A DNA stretch of 64,000 nt. Origin: Sulfobacillus thermotolerans. GTDB lineage: Bacteria > Bacillota > Sulfobacillia > Sulfobacillales > Sulfobacillaceae. The first letter of the stretch is position 1; each line of letters opens with the position of its first letter. The stretch spans positions 2,542,001 to 2,606,000 of the forward strand of contig CP019454.1 of assembly GCA_002951815.1 (NCBI GenBank), written 5' to 3'. Positions 37,322 to 46,013 of the stretch are shown here, piece by piece. Under the pieces are notes generated by a model that did not search any database, was not told the origin of the DNA, and saw nothing but the letters and a program-made list of their open reading frames with translations. A program made the position numbers and the translations under genes.

Positions 37322-37581
37322 TTAACGGTTCTTGAAGGCCAACTTCGATTCCACCACAAGGCTCGCAACGAGTTGAACCGTGTCAAAGTTCTCTAAAACC
37401 AACTCTTCATCGCCGATAAATATGTCGAAATTCTCTTCCAACCGCACGACAAGGTTTATGAAATTCAACGAATCAAAAAATGCCGATAAAGAATCTTCAT
37501 TATCACCGACCCATCTCTAGACGGTCCGATCAACGATCCCCGCCGACGTCGACGCATCCGCTCGGCCTCGACGGTCGGCAT
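37322..37581 (-). pseudogene. Acyl-carrier-protein-like gene, decayed
   Basis: The minus strand encodes DSLNFINLVVRLEENFDI and then ENFDTVQLVASLVVESK, the pattern of a small acyl carrier protein with the phosphopantetheine serine in DSL. The frame ends at a stop at 37322. Upstream it is broken by a TAG and a frame change before a likely ATG at 37581, which has a GAGGAAGAG site. The methyltransferase pseudogene follows. Recognised by eye. Confidence 0.55.
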
Positions 37582-37640
37582 TACTCTTCCTCAACAGTAT
37601 CGGCTTAAATCCTCAACGGCCTCTTTGCTAAATCGTTTCT

Positions 37641-37745
37641 ATGTTGTTAAATGGATCCCGTATTGCGTTCACGATTTCTTCGGGACCGCCGATCAAACCG
37701 AACGGCATAGGCGAGCCGTTTCGTGAGGGTTGCATGGCACGTGAC
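37641..37745 (+). pseudogene. Remnant of a RelE/ParE toxin gene
   Basis: The segment GPPIKPNGIGEPFREG closely matches GPLIKPNGVGEPLRGE of the intact toxin at 41453-41836, and the DNA is also alike. Only this central portion remains. It points to a former second copy of that toxin-antitoxin module, 4 kb from the intact one. Confidence 0.55.
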
Positions 37746-37900
37746 CCGGATGCAATAGTCCCCAGTGCAAACGAACACCCGTACAGAACGGCAAGTGGCC
37801 TCCATGTTGTTCCCAACTGCCAATCGGTAACCGGCACAGGCCGCGGGTGCGTTATTCTAGGGTAAGGCCTCGTTTTTCCGGACTAAGGAGGATTAATGAC

Positions 37901-38497
37901 ATGATCACACGACTCCACGGAATCATCAGCGCAGCCATTGTGTCGGGCAGTATGGTCCTCACCGGCTGTGGTACGACCGCGCACCCTGTTGCCAGTGCTC
38001 TCCCCCTGCATTCACACACAGTGAATCCATCGCCTGCCACATCCCCTGTGCCATCATTGACATCGCTGTCATCCAGTCCTGTATCCTTGTCACCTTCCCC
38101 AACATCGTCGAGCTCCGAAAGTTCTCATACGAGTCCCACCACATCCGTGAACCAATCCTCGCCTCCAACTACGTCCTCATCCATAACGCTTGAAAACATC
38201 CAAGTCACGCGTTGGGCCGTTATTCTCACTACAACACACGGTACGATGCAAACGGCCTATCAAGATCCTCACATCATTTCTGGATCTCCCAGTGTTTTTG
38301 AAATGACGCTAGTGAATACATTAGCGGGACGTTTGCCCGTTAATCATGCTCAAACAATTACATCTAATTGGGGAATCACTGAAGAAATTATCCCTCAAGG
38401 TCATAATCTCTTGCTAACATTTAATCTAAAGCCCCTCATCCATCAGTTTCAAGTCGAGATCGGAGGAGGAGATATAATTCAGATAAGTTTTAAATAG
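37901..38497 (+). CDS. Lipoprotein with Ser/Pro-rich stalk, copy 1 of a shared leader
   Basis: 198 residues. Signal peptide with lipobox LTGC (Cys near residue 23), then a long Ser/Thr/Pro-rich linker to about residue 88 and a small C-terminal domain. TAAGGAGG lies before the ATG. The first 130 bases of the gene, plus its promoter-proximal region, are nearly identical to the gene at 42544, with a 65-bp exact match, but the C-terminal domains are unrelated. Function unknown. Confidence 0.7.
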   Translation: MITRLHGIISAAIVSGSMVLTGCGTTAHPVASALPLHSHTVNPSPATSPVPSLTSLSSSPVSLSPSPTSSSSESSHTSPTTSVNQSSPPTTSSSITLENIQVTRWAVILTTTHGTMQTAYQDPHIISGSPSVFEMTLVNTLAGRLPVNHAQTITSNWGITEEIIPQGHNLLLTFNLKPLIHQFQVEIGGGDIIQISFK

Positions 38498-38752
38498 GAA
38501 GGAGATGTCCCAAACGGGCAATATTTAGTACGACCTCCTGATGTTCCGAAAGGCGGGTTTTGGGTTGGGGGACAAACAGGGCTATGAGTGATGACGGAAT
38601 TGCCGGAGCCCCGGACGTATCGATCGTCCGCGGAGTTCAGGCCAGTTTCGGCCATCTCGGTAAAATCAATTATTTTTTTCGCTCTCCGGCACTTATGCTG
38701 ATGCATACGCGCATGCCGAGTGGCATCCTTTTCCTAGGCCATTTATGGCCCA

Positions 38753-39208
38753 CTATTCAAGGCGCTGAACAAGGCGAATCATGTCGCGACACTCGATGCC
38801 ATTCTCAATAATCGGTTCATCGTACATATGGCTAAAAAAGTCCAAATCTACCCCCGTGATACGAAAGCCACATTTTTGATACAGTGCCAGCTGTCCTATA
38901 CTAGAGTTGCCTGTCCCGATCTCCATCATTTTGTATCCTTGTTTGCGAGCTGTGTCTATGGCGTGCGCGACCATCCGCTTCCCTAATCCTCTCCCCTGGT
39001 AACGTGGTTCGACTGCTATGTTCACGAGTTCTACCGTCCTTGCCCTTGTTGGAAGTAGAACGTAAGCGGAGACTATCTGATCTTTTACCTCGCCCACATA
39101 ACATTCTCCTCGTTGCAAGTAGTCTTGCACTATTTCTATCGACGGGTCTGCGAGAAAGAACAAACTCATCGGATAGAGCTCACCACTACCGAGTTTACGA
39201 ATTAACAA
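38753..39208 (-). CDS. GNAT-family N-acetyltransferase
   Basis: About 151 residues. Acetyl-CoA binding motif A is YQGRGLGKRMV near residue 75, and motif B includes ALYQKCGFR near 115. The start is taken as TTG 39208, eight bases after AGGAGG; an ATG at 39214 lies directly against that site. It overlaps the end of an MFS relic. Substrate unknown. Confidence 0.8.
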   Translation of the reverse strand: MLIRKLGSGELYPMSLFFLADPSIEIVQDYLQRGECYVGEVKDQIVSAYVLLPTRARTVELVNIAVEPRYQGRGLGKRMVAHAIDTARKQGYKMMEIGTGNSSIGQLALYQKCGFRITGVDLDFFSHMYDEPIIENGIECRDMIRLVQRLE

Positions 39209-39494
39209 TGTCATCTCCTCCTAGACCTATGTTCGTGAGTTTAGTCTGACGAATCATTTTGACCAATACAAGTAGAGGTATCGCACATACGGCGATGACG
39301 CCCCCGAGAAAGAGAAACATCTTGCTTCCCCCCACGCTGGTCATCACTGTGGCTCCCAGCACGGGACCGATGATTTCGCCCACGACCCATCGTAGCTTGA
39401 ATATCGATGCATATAGTCCTCGCTTGTTTCTCCCGGGTTCCCTTCTCTGCAAGGCTTGGACTTTAGGCTGTGACTGGGTGTTCCTGATTTCCAT
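39195..39494 (-). pseudogene. C-terminal fragment of an MFS transporter
   Basis: The frame encodes RGLYASIFKLRWVVGEIIGP followed by two hydrophobic helices, which matches the helix 5 region and helix 6, or an equivalent pair, of drug-efflux MFS proteins. The remainder is missing. With the TetR fragment behind it on the same strand it forms a decayed efflux/regulator pair. Confidence 0.55.
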
Positions 39495-39544
39495 GCCTCT
39501 TTATAACCGCAGAATTTAAATTATTTTAACAGTAGGGGAGTGAT

Positions 39545-39811
39545 TCAGGGAAGCCCATTTTGAAGACGATTAATAGCCACATCAAATAACCTTATCCAAT
39601 CCTCGCCGGGGTGATTCACCCATTGACGGGTCACTGCGAGCCCCACGCTTAAAATGATAGATGCATAAAGATGCACATCAAAATCATCCTGATTACGTCC
39701 CAAACGAAGAGATACCGCCTCTTCCAACGAGTGCGACGCGCCCATTGTATGTTGCCAAAATCCCACTTCTTGGACCATCAAGATGGAACAACTCCCCGAC
39801 GAATCGGCCAT
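39545..39811 (-). pseudogene. C-terminal fragment of a TetR/AcrR regulator
   Basis: 88 codons with ASIILSVGLAVTRQWVNHPGED near the end, matching the last helices of TetR-family regulators. The DNA-binding helix-turn-helix is missing. No start signal. It lies directly upstream of the MFS fragment. Confidence 0.5.
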
Positions 39812-39997
39812 TACTTCCCGATAGATGCGATTGGTTTTTCATAGAATGGGAGTACAATATCGATCCTAACCACGGTCTTCTTCCTGTCTTCGTTTCTTCG
39901 TTACTACATAGGATCCGCTCGTTGGCGCCTTAATTCCCCCCCCAATAAAGACGTTTCCACCGGTCTTAGGTATACTGAAAGACAGGAAGGAGTGCGA

Positions 39998-40789
39998 ATG
40001 GCTATGGCTCATGATGTAAACGCATTGCTTGCATCCTTAGATGACCGGATGAACCGTCTGAATCACCACGAACCCTTACCGGTTGAAACCCGTCGATCGC
40101 TGGAAGAGGCTTTGCGAACGCGCGTGACCTATGCCTCCAACGCCATGGAAGGCAACCACCTGACCTTGGCGGAAACCCAAGTCGTGTTATCCGGTATCAC
40201 TGTGGGCGGTAAATCCTTGCGCGACCATCTGGAAGCAATTGACCATGCGGAAGCCTGGGATGCCATGCTTCAATGGACGCATTCCTCTGAGCCGATTAGC
40301 GCGTGGATGTTACGGTCCTTGCACCACCTCGTATTACGGCGATCGCAGCCAGAGTCTGCCGGTCAGTATCGTCACGTGTCCGTCGCCATCGCCGGCAGTC
40401 CCCTGGTCCCTCCAGATCCCCTCATCGTTCCCAGCGCCGTTGATGAGGTTCTAGCCACATCGCAACAGATGGACGCTCACGCTGTCATGGTCGGGGTCAT
40501 CATGCATGCCCGATTGATGAAGATTCACCCGTTTGTCGATGGGAACGGACGTACGGGGCGGTTACTCCTCAATCTCTGGCTCATGCGTCATCGGTATGTC
40601 CCGACCATTTTAGAACCGGGTGATCGTCCAGCCTACTATGCCGCCTTGCAGGCCGCCGACGGTGACGTCTTTGATCCGATTGTCACCGTGGTCGCTCAAG
40701 GCATTTCACGCACCCTCCGTGTGTATGAAGAGGTGCTAGGACTCGAACCGGAGCCACCGACTCCGAACCCACCCGGCGGACATTTGTAG
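39998..40789 (+). CDS. Fic-domain protein, class II (self-inhibited)
   Basis: Predicted AMP-transferase (or other NMP-transferase) of 263 residues. The Fic motif HPFVDGNGRTGR lies at 177-188 with the catalytic His177. The inhibitory motif S/TxxxEG appears N-terminally as SNAMEG (47-52), which makes it class II. AAGGAG lies five bases before ATG 39998. A TATACT at 39971-39976 may be the -10. Target proteins are unknown. It stands alone among relics, a typical accessory gene. Confidence 0.85.
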   Translation: MAMAHDVNALLASLDDRMNRLNHHEPLPVETRRSLEEALRTRVTYASNAMEGNHLTLAETQVVLSGITVGGKSLRDHLEAIDHAEAWDAMLQWTHSSEPISAWMLRSLHHLVLRRSQPESAGQYRHVSVAIAGSPLVPPDPLIVPSAVDEVLATSQQMDAHAVMVGVIMHARLMKIHPFVDGNGRTGRLLLNLWLMRHRYVPTILEPGDRPAYYAALQAADGDVFDPIVTVVAQGISRTLRVYEEVLGLEPEPPTPNPPGGHL

Positions 40790-40918
40790 CTGTCGCCCGA
40801 AGACGGCCCTTCTCCTACCTTATCGTTCAAAGCAGCCAACACTCCTGATCAGGCCCCACCGTTAGCGAACACCTACATTTCGATATTATGTGAGGCAACA
40901 AGCTGTGACCGAACGGCG

Positions 40919-40940
40919 TTGAGTCCCCTCGCGGACTCAA
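40919..40940 (+). other. 8-bp hairpin without T-tail
   Basis: TTGAGTCC and GGACTCAA pair perfectly around a six-base loop, between the Fic gene and the toxin-antitoxin promoter. It might end the Fic transcript or be regulatory. Confidence 0.4.
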
Positions 40941-40986
40941 AGCTCGTTGACGGTAGCATATGCGTTCGAATTTCGTGTAACTCAAT

Positions 40987-41019
40987 TGTGTTGTTAACAC
41001 ACATTTTTTATGTGATAAT
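40987..41019 (+). promoter_or_regulatory. Promoter and palindromic operator of the toxin-antitoxin operon
   Basis: -35 TTGTTA (40991-40996), a 17-bp spacer and -10 GATAAT (41014-41019, with TG before it) form a good promoter. A palindrome TGTGTT-GTT-AACACA (40987-41001) covers the -35. Antitoxin binding there would give the usual autoregulation. Confidence 0.65.
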
Positions 41020-41084
41020 TTGTATTAGAAAACCCATGTCGACTCATGCTATCAAAGACAACGATACAAAGTGAGGTGCCCAGC

Positions 41085-41453
41085 ATGACGACCGCTCGTT
41101 CAGACGTCTTAAAATTCGTAAAAGATCATGTCCTAAATATTTCAGACCTAACTCGTACGAGTAAACTAGCCGAAATTCTGGAAATGTACGCAAACGAACC
41201 TAGTGACGAGGTGTTTATTGTTCAAAATACGCGTAATAAACATGGACGCGCTGTGATCGCCAACCTGGAATTCTTTGAGGAATTGTTGATGTACAAAGAA
41301 GCTATCGACACGGTAATTGACCAGATGATGGATCAGATTGCTTTAGAACGCAAAGAGGAGCCGGTACCAATTCCCTTGGCCCAGGTAATTTCTGAACTGG
41401 CTTTGGACGTTAATCGTATCGCCGCGTTAAGCGAAACCGTTGAGGAAGAGTAA
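41085..41453 (+). CDS. Antitoxin-like protein of a type II toxin-antitoxin pair
   Basis: 122 residues. The N-terminal half is compatible with a Phd/RelB-like fold, with a DLTRTSKLAEILEMY helix followed by a short beta pair (EVFIVQNTRNKHGRAVIA) and a helix with EFFEELLMYKEA. The C-terminal tail is acidic and would wrap the toxin. GAGGTG precedes the ATG. Its TAA overlaps the toxin ATG by one base. The start is favoured over a TTG/ATG farther upstream because of the ribosome-binding site. Confidence 0.7.
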   Translation: MTTARSDVLKFVKDHVLNISDLTRTSKLAEILEMYANEPSDEVFIVQNTRNKHGRAVIANLEFFEELLMYKEAIDTVIDQMMDQIALERKEEPVPIPLAQVISELALDVNRIAALSETVEEE

Positions 41454-41836
41454 TGGCGACCGTTGACGAAATCTTGAACAAAATATTAAAGCCGTATAAC
41501 GTAGAGATTCGCTTTAGCCAAAAGGCGGTTAACGCTTTACGCGGATACAATAAGGAACAACAGGAAATCATTTTAGCTTTGATTGTAGCTCGGGCGAAAA
41601 AAGGACCGTTGATTAAACCGAACGGCGTTGGCGAGCCGTTACGCGGGGAGTTGCATGGCTTTACGAAAATTAAACCTAAACGCTTAGGGCTTCGGATAAT
41701 CTATAGGCCCATTCAGACCAATCGGATCATTATGGAGATTACTGCAATTGGCCCAAGGGACCAGGATAAAGTCTATACTGTGGCTACCAAACGATTAAAG
41801 GACTTTCTCCTTGAAATGTCAGACCGTAAAAACTAA
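41453..41836 (+). CDS. RelE/ParE-superfamily toxin
   Basis: 127 residues. The RelE-type core is seen as FSQKAVNALRGY (helix 1), GEPLRGELHGFTKIKPKRLGLRIIYR (central strands) and IMEITAIGPRDQDKVY near the end. A short N-terminal extension precedes the core. Toxins of this type cleave mRNA on the ribosome or poison gyrase. Coupled to the antitoxin by a one-base overlap. Parts of a second copy lie at 37.7 kb. Confidence 0.75.
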   Translation: MATVDEILNKILKPYNVEIRFSQKAVNALRGYNKEQQEIILALIVARAKKGPLIKPNGVGEPLRGELHGFTKIKPKRLGLRIIYRPIQTNRIIMEITAIGPRDQDKVYTVATKRLKDFLLEMSDRKN

Positions 41837-42133
41837 AAGGGAACTGGGACAATCAACCCCAGTGCGTTATCCCGTCAATTTCACCGCGTTCTCTCACCGA
41901 AACTTGCGCGGACGCGTAGCATTCGTGAATGGCTGTCGGCGGATGAAGACATCGTTCTGACCTCTAACGGGAAGCCGATTGCAATCTTGTCGCCGAATGC
42001 CGCTGTACGGGTTCTGCTGAAGAATCTCAAGATGGAGGTTGGGGCAAAAGGATTAGGAACCAAGTGTCTTGTGCATAAGGGAGATGCTTTTTTCAATTTC
42101 AATAAGGATCGTTTAACGTCCGGGAAACGTTAG
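41837..42133 (+). pseudogene. Start-less Phd/YefM-like antitoxin remnant, in frame after the toxin stop
   Basis: Directly after the toxin TAA, the same frame stays open for 98 codons to a TAG at 42131. It reads INPSALSRQFHRVLSPKL, then DEDIVLTSNGKPIAILSP, which is the Phd/YefM antitoxin pattern. No ATG, GTG or TTG with a ribosome-binding site opens it. It is either a remnant or a product of stop-codon readthrough. Confidence 0.5.
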
Positions 42134-42405
42134 TCTGCGGCACGCGCTAAATACACTTTGGCCCATTCCTGTACGTGTTGCGCCTTAACGACCACCTGCA
42201 TAGCCTCATCGGCAGTGATCTCCCAACATCTGGGATACCGAGATGACCCTGCGTCTTCGAGTAACACAAGCGTCGCTTCTCGGATATCCGCCACATTCTT
42301 CGTGAACGACGGGATAAGGCCAAGGATGAAATCCTTGTGCGCTAACGGCAAATCTTCAACGCCCTCGTAGGCCCCTATAACCCGTGGACGTTCTTCCCCG
42401 TGAAG
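42130..42405 (-). pseudogene. HEPN-domain protein remnant
   Basis: The frame has no good start but reads LPLAHKDFILGL, then SSRYPRCWEITADEA and VQEWAKVYL, close to the C-terminal half of HEPN-domain proteins, whose RYP and EEA...W helices are well known. HEPN proteins pair with minimal nucleotidyltransferases or act as RNases; neither the partner nor the catalytic RxxxxH is visible. A probable relic. Confidence 0.45.
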
Positions 42406-42543
42406 TCAAATCCTTCGATGACACGTCAGGGGCATGCCTTCCTCTGGTACGGCCCCTGTCAAGAATTTCTGGTAACCGGCGTAGGCCGGGGAGCGTTATT
42501 TTAGTGTAGGAATCGTTTTCCCGGACTCAGGAGGCTTGGTGAC

Positions 42544-43254
42544 ATGTTTACACGACACGATGGAATCATCAGCGCAGCCATTTTTTTGAGCAGTATAGTC
42601 CTCACCGGCTGTGGTACGACCGCGCACCCTGTTGCCAGTGCTCTCCCCCTGCATTCACACACGGTGAAAACATCTCCAATGACGCATCCTTCTCCGTCAA
42701 CACCCTCTCAGACCCTTACCCAGTCGGCGATATCCCCACCTTCATCAACCCCGTCGAGTATCTCCAAGGGCCAACGCGTGGGAGACGGGTTGGCCAGCAC
42801 TGCTGGGCCTTCGTCGTCTGATAGATCGCATATGGAACGATGGGTTTACATAACTTATACAAACAAGGGGCCAGCGGGTTCGTTTACGCTGCGTGTGCCT
42901 CAGCAGTTTGCGGCGCAACCGGCACCCACCGATCACGATGGTCGTATATGGGTCGATGGATTAGCGACGATAACCGCATATAGTGAAATCAATGCTTTTC
43001 ACGCAACATTATCCACGTATCAATTGGTAAACTCGGAGAATACGAACATAACGTACCGAGCCCATGGCCTTAATTGGCGTGTAGCGTCCGGAGTTCAGGG
43101 TGACATGATCGTATATAGTAAGGTCTTTTGGTGTGCCCCCGATATCTTCCAATTAACCTTACGATATCCTCAATCCGATCAACGGGCATTTCAGCCAATG
43201 GTCACAGAAGTTGCCAATTCGTTTCACCCCAAGGGGTGTCTCGTGCATGAATAA
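42544..43254 (+). CDS. Lipoprotein with Ser/Pro-rich stalk, copy 2 of a shared leader
   Basis: 236 residues. Lipobox LTGC, then a Ser/Pro-rich linker to about residue 95 and a C-terminal domain of about 135 residues with two cysteines (FWCAPD and PKGCLV). CAGGAGG precedes the ATG. Its upstream region and leader almost equal those of the gene at 37901, whereas its body differs. Function unknown. Confidence 0.7.
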   Translation: MFTRHDGIISAAIFLSSIVLTGCGTTAHPVASALPLHSHTVKTSPMTHPSPSTPSQTLTQSAISPPSSTPSSISKGQRVGDGLASTAGPSSSDRSHMERWVYITYTNKGPAGSFTLRVPQQFAAQPAPTDHDGRIWVDGLATITAYSEINAFHATLSTYQLVNSENTNITYRAHGLNWRVASGVQGDMIVYSKVFWCAPDIFQLTLRYPQSDQRAFQPMVTEVANSFHPKGCLVHE

Positions 43255-43272
43255 AACATACGGATTATCGGC

Positions 43273-43688
43273 ATGAAAAGCCTCTGGGAGACACCGAGGA
43301 TCCGGACTCTACTTTAGATGATTGGGACTGCGATGTTGCTGGCTGTGTCTGTCGTTTATGCGGTTTATGTTCTGACGTATTTCGCACAGCTAGACATCAT
43401 GGAACGATCGACTTTACTTAGTATTATGTCGCTTTCTCCGTAGTTTGGCACCATTGGGATCCTGTTCATCACTTATATAGCACGATGTTTCAAGATCATT
43501 GGATGCAAATGCACCACTTTCGTTGCGATCCTCTGAATCTCTTTGTATATCCTCCTACAGTGGCGGCGTGGTTTTCGATCTTTGCAGTTTGGTCCTACCC
43601 GGTCGCACGGCATGTATGGAATTGGTTTACATTTTTGTGTTTTGTCGGTGCGGTCCTATGGACGGGATTTTTGGCTACGGCCCAATAA
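43273..43688 (+). pseudogene. Decayed membrane-protein gene
   Basis: Several short frames in different phases encode hydrophobic helices: AMLLAVSVVYAVYVLTYF after an ATG near 43318, interrupted by stops, and VAAWFSIFAVWSYPVARHVW with LCFVGAVLWTGFLA in 43485-43688. Together they look like a multi-pass protein broken by frameshifts. No family assigned. Confidence 0.4.
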
Positions 43689-43951
43689 CCGCATCGCTTA
43701 ATCCTATGGGCCATGGCATTGTATCTCTATCTGCTCTTTTAACAATTTTTACCGGAGTCAGATTAATACGGTCGTGCTGCTTTTGGTCGTCATTAGTCTG
43801 TGGTTTAAAGCCCAAGGTCAAGCGGTGTGGGCTATCGAATTTTCATCGCCTTAGCGAGTTTTATTAAAATTATGCCGCTATAATTATTTATATTTCCCCC
43901 TGTGGCGTCTTGGCCAACAAAGGAATCCTAAAGGAGCTCTGACCCATTATC

Positions 43952-44323
43952 ATGGAGAGAACATGGCGTGTCACGAAATTTCTCATGCCCTTAATTGTGC
44001 TCATCGGCGCAATCACTTATGGAATGTTCTCGCTATATGTCGCCCATTATCGATTGATCCTGACGCCACTAGAAGCCCAACACAAGGCGAAGTTTTATCT
44101 TCAGCCGCTTACCACAACATTTGGAGGAGCCAACGTCGCGATCGTCTGGACTGACATTGGAGGACAGTGGCACCGCGACTACGAAGTACAGTGGCTCGAT
44201 ATCCCGCACAGCGGTCCTATCGTGCATCTTTTCGATGTGTACGTAAATGGTCAAACAGGAACCGTGCAAAAGATTTTTATGCAAATCCCCTTTGTACCGA
44301 TTTCACGCATTCAAACTCCCTAA
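43952..44323 (+). CDS. Membrane-anchored PepSY-like protein
   Basis: 123 residues. One N-terminal membrane helix (about 10-32) and an outer domain with HYRLILTPLEAQHKA and FDVYVNGQTGTVQKI, the latter resembling the end of PepSY domains (V-x-VDxxTGxV). The nearest AGGAG is 18 bases upstream of the ATG, so translation may be weak or begin elsewhere. Uncertain assignment. Confidence 0.5.
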   Translation: MERTWRVTKFLMPLIVLIGAITYGMFSLYVAHYRLILTPLEAQHKAKFYLQPLTTTFGGANVAIVWTDIGGQWHRDYEVQWLDIPHSGPIVHLFDVYVNGQTGTVQKIFMQIPFVPISRIQTP

Positions 44324-44537
44324 TCGCTCTTCGGCCTTAAACTCTGGCCCATGCATTCTTCCTCCGCCCCGACGACATTCCGTAGCGCGAAAAGAATGTC
44401 GGGCTGAGTTCATTACAATCACCCATATGCCGCACCAAATTTGTGGCCATTAAGGAGTTCAATGGCCGGAATGGTTCGCAAAGGCGTTTGCGGAGAACCT
44501 TCCAATCGCGAATCGTACTGCTATGACTCGTAACATC
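44324..44537. other. Short spacer, no gene
   Basis: Nothing recognised apart from simple AT/GC mixed sequence between the PepSY-like gene and the restriction pseudogene. Confidence 0.35.
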
Positions 44538-45223
44538 TCAGAACCTGTCAGTCTGCCCGGTTGACCACCACCGATCTAGACATTGTGGGGGGCCGGACGT
44601 TACCAACGATGCTTTGTGCAGAGCATGTCCAATAATAGAGGACTTTTGGTTTCCTTGATACACGTTATCGGCATTAACATAGGCTTCCCCAGTCTCAATT
44701 CTAGGGCGAGACAAAAAGGCATCAAAATGACGGGCAACTTCCTCGGGGGGGGGGTTACTGCAAAACGTCGATCGTAAAAACTTCCGCTGTTCCCAACTGC
44801 CTTCATAGAGAGGCAAGTATAGCCACCGTACTTAACCGTTCGTGAGGGCAGCCATCTTTACCCCTTGTTAAAAGGCGTAACTCAGAAGTTGCTCTTGGTG
44901 TATGTTAAGGTTGTCTGAAGGCCGTTTGATTTCCAAGAACACTTTCAGGATCCCATTGACCCGTAGCGCATAGTCCACACGTTTGCCGCCAATAGCCAAC
45001 TCGGGTGTCACTTCGTCAATATTCAATGCCGCTCCCCCAGAAAATTGGGGGGCGTTAGTATGTTAACTTCAGAGGGGCATCTGGTGTTACGTTTCAGGTT
45101 TACACAGTGCCATGCGGCTTCCCGTTCGAGGATTCTGGACCGCAGATCGGTCACCATCTCAAGCTCCCTACTACAGCGGGTAAGGGCACAGTTAAAGTTC
45201 TCGTAAGTCCAGCTCGATGCCAT
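44538..45223 (-). pseudogene. Type I restriction R-subunit-like (HsdR N-terminal) gene with two in-frame stops
   Basis: One minus-strand frame reads GKRVDYALRVNG and VFLEIKRPSDNL (the PD-D/ExK nuclease core), then QEQLLSYAF, a TAA, QGVKMAALTNG, a second TAA, then LYLPLYEGSWEQRKF and PPPEEVARHFDAFLSR. This is the order of single-domain HsdR-N-like restriction proteins. Two nonsense codons in the same frame, and a probable frameshift near 45030 to the N-terminal part, inactivate it. A 10-G run lies at 44755-44764. Confidence 0.65.
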
Positions 45224-45383
45224 TCTTTATGGCGGCTGCCAAACCTTTCGGATTCTTCCACGCCATGGAATGATCCGCCTTGGGCACGACTTCAATGTGA
45301 ATGCCGTAGCCCTTTAAAACCTCCATGTAGGGGTCAGGCAACGAGTCTTCACCAAAGCCTATTCGTAAGACCTATCGGGGCGC
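45192..45383 (-). pseudogene. Alpha/beta-hydrolase C-terminal fragment
   Basis: A 64-codon frame ending in a TAA at 45192 reads GEDSLPDPYMEVLKGYGI and VVPKADHSMAW, which includes the catalytic-His region (ADHSMAW) of alpha/beta hydrolases. The nucleophile domain is absent. Confidence 0.55.
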
Positions 45384-45413
45384 AAAAGATGTGGGTAACG
45401 ATTAGCTCAAATG

Positions 45414-45934
45414 GCACAGGGACCAAAATCACCAAATTCCGGGGCAAATGGTTCAGGTACCTATAACGCACTCACCAACGAAACTGGAAATTACAATTCT
45501 ACCCAAAGCTGGGATACCTGATAGCACGTACAGTTACAACGGTTCATACTTAGAGACCGAATCGAAGCTAACATTGTCCGACGCTCATAAATCATGGCCA
45601 TGGCAACCTGACTATCTGACGGCCAACGGTGCTGTTTATGGATATTGGTGGGGAAGCTCACCTTATGATGCAACAATATAACACTTCAACCAACAACACT
45701 GTGACCTCAGTTAGCATTCCTGCCGGTGTGTCCGTGAGTTCATCGAGCAACACAATGTACTTGACTTGGCCAGCAGCGGCAAACCCCAATACGTGGGATG
45801 CCAGTTACACGTGGGGCCAGTGGGAAGTCCAATCGTCGGGCACCATTTCGAATGCACAAGCCAACGATATTGCAACATTCACGTTTGGCTCAAATTCTTA
45901 TGGGGTCCTAAACACGATAAACGTCAACTATTAA
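45414..45934 (+). pseudogene. Frameshifted exported-protein gene
   Basis: Three successive frames share a secreted-protein composition (Asn, Ser, Thr, Tyr, Trp rich): GTYNALTNETGNYNSTQSWD, then YSYNGSYLETESKLTLSDAH, then STNNTVTSVSIPAGVSVSSS ending at 45934. At least two frameshifts separate them. No signal peptide remains. Family unknown. Confidence 0.45.
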
Positions 45935-46013
45935 TGGGAAATGCAGGGATATGCATGAGGATGACTACCTATCGTCCGATGGGTAGTTATCCTCCCTTGC
46001 TGGGGGAACTTAA

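Noticed and set aside
44600-44806. 68-codon minus-strand frame as a separate gene
   Set aside because: It lies in another phase across the restriction pseudogene and the G-run; the adjacent frame carries the recognisable protein pattern.
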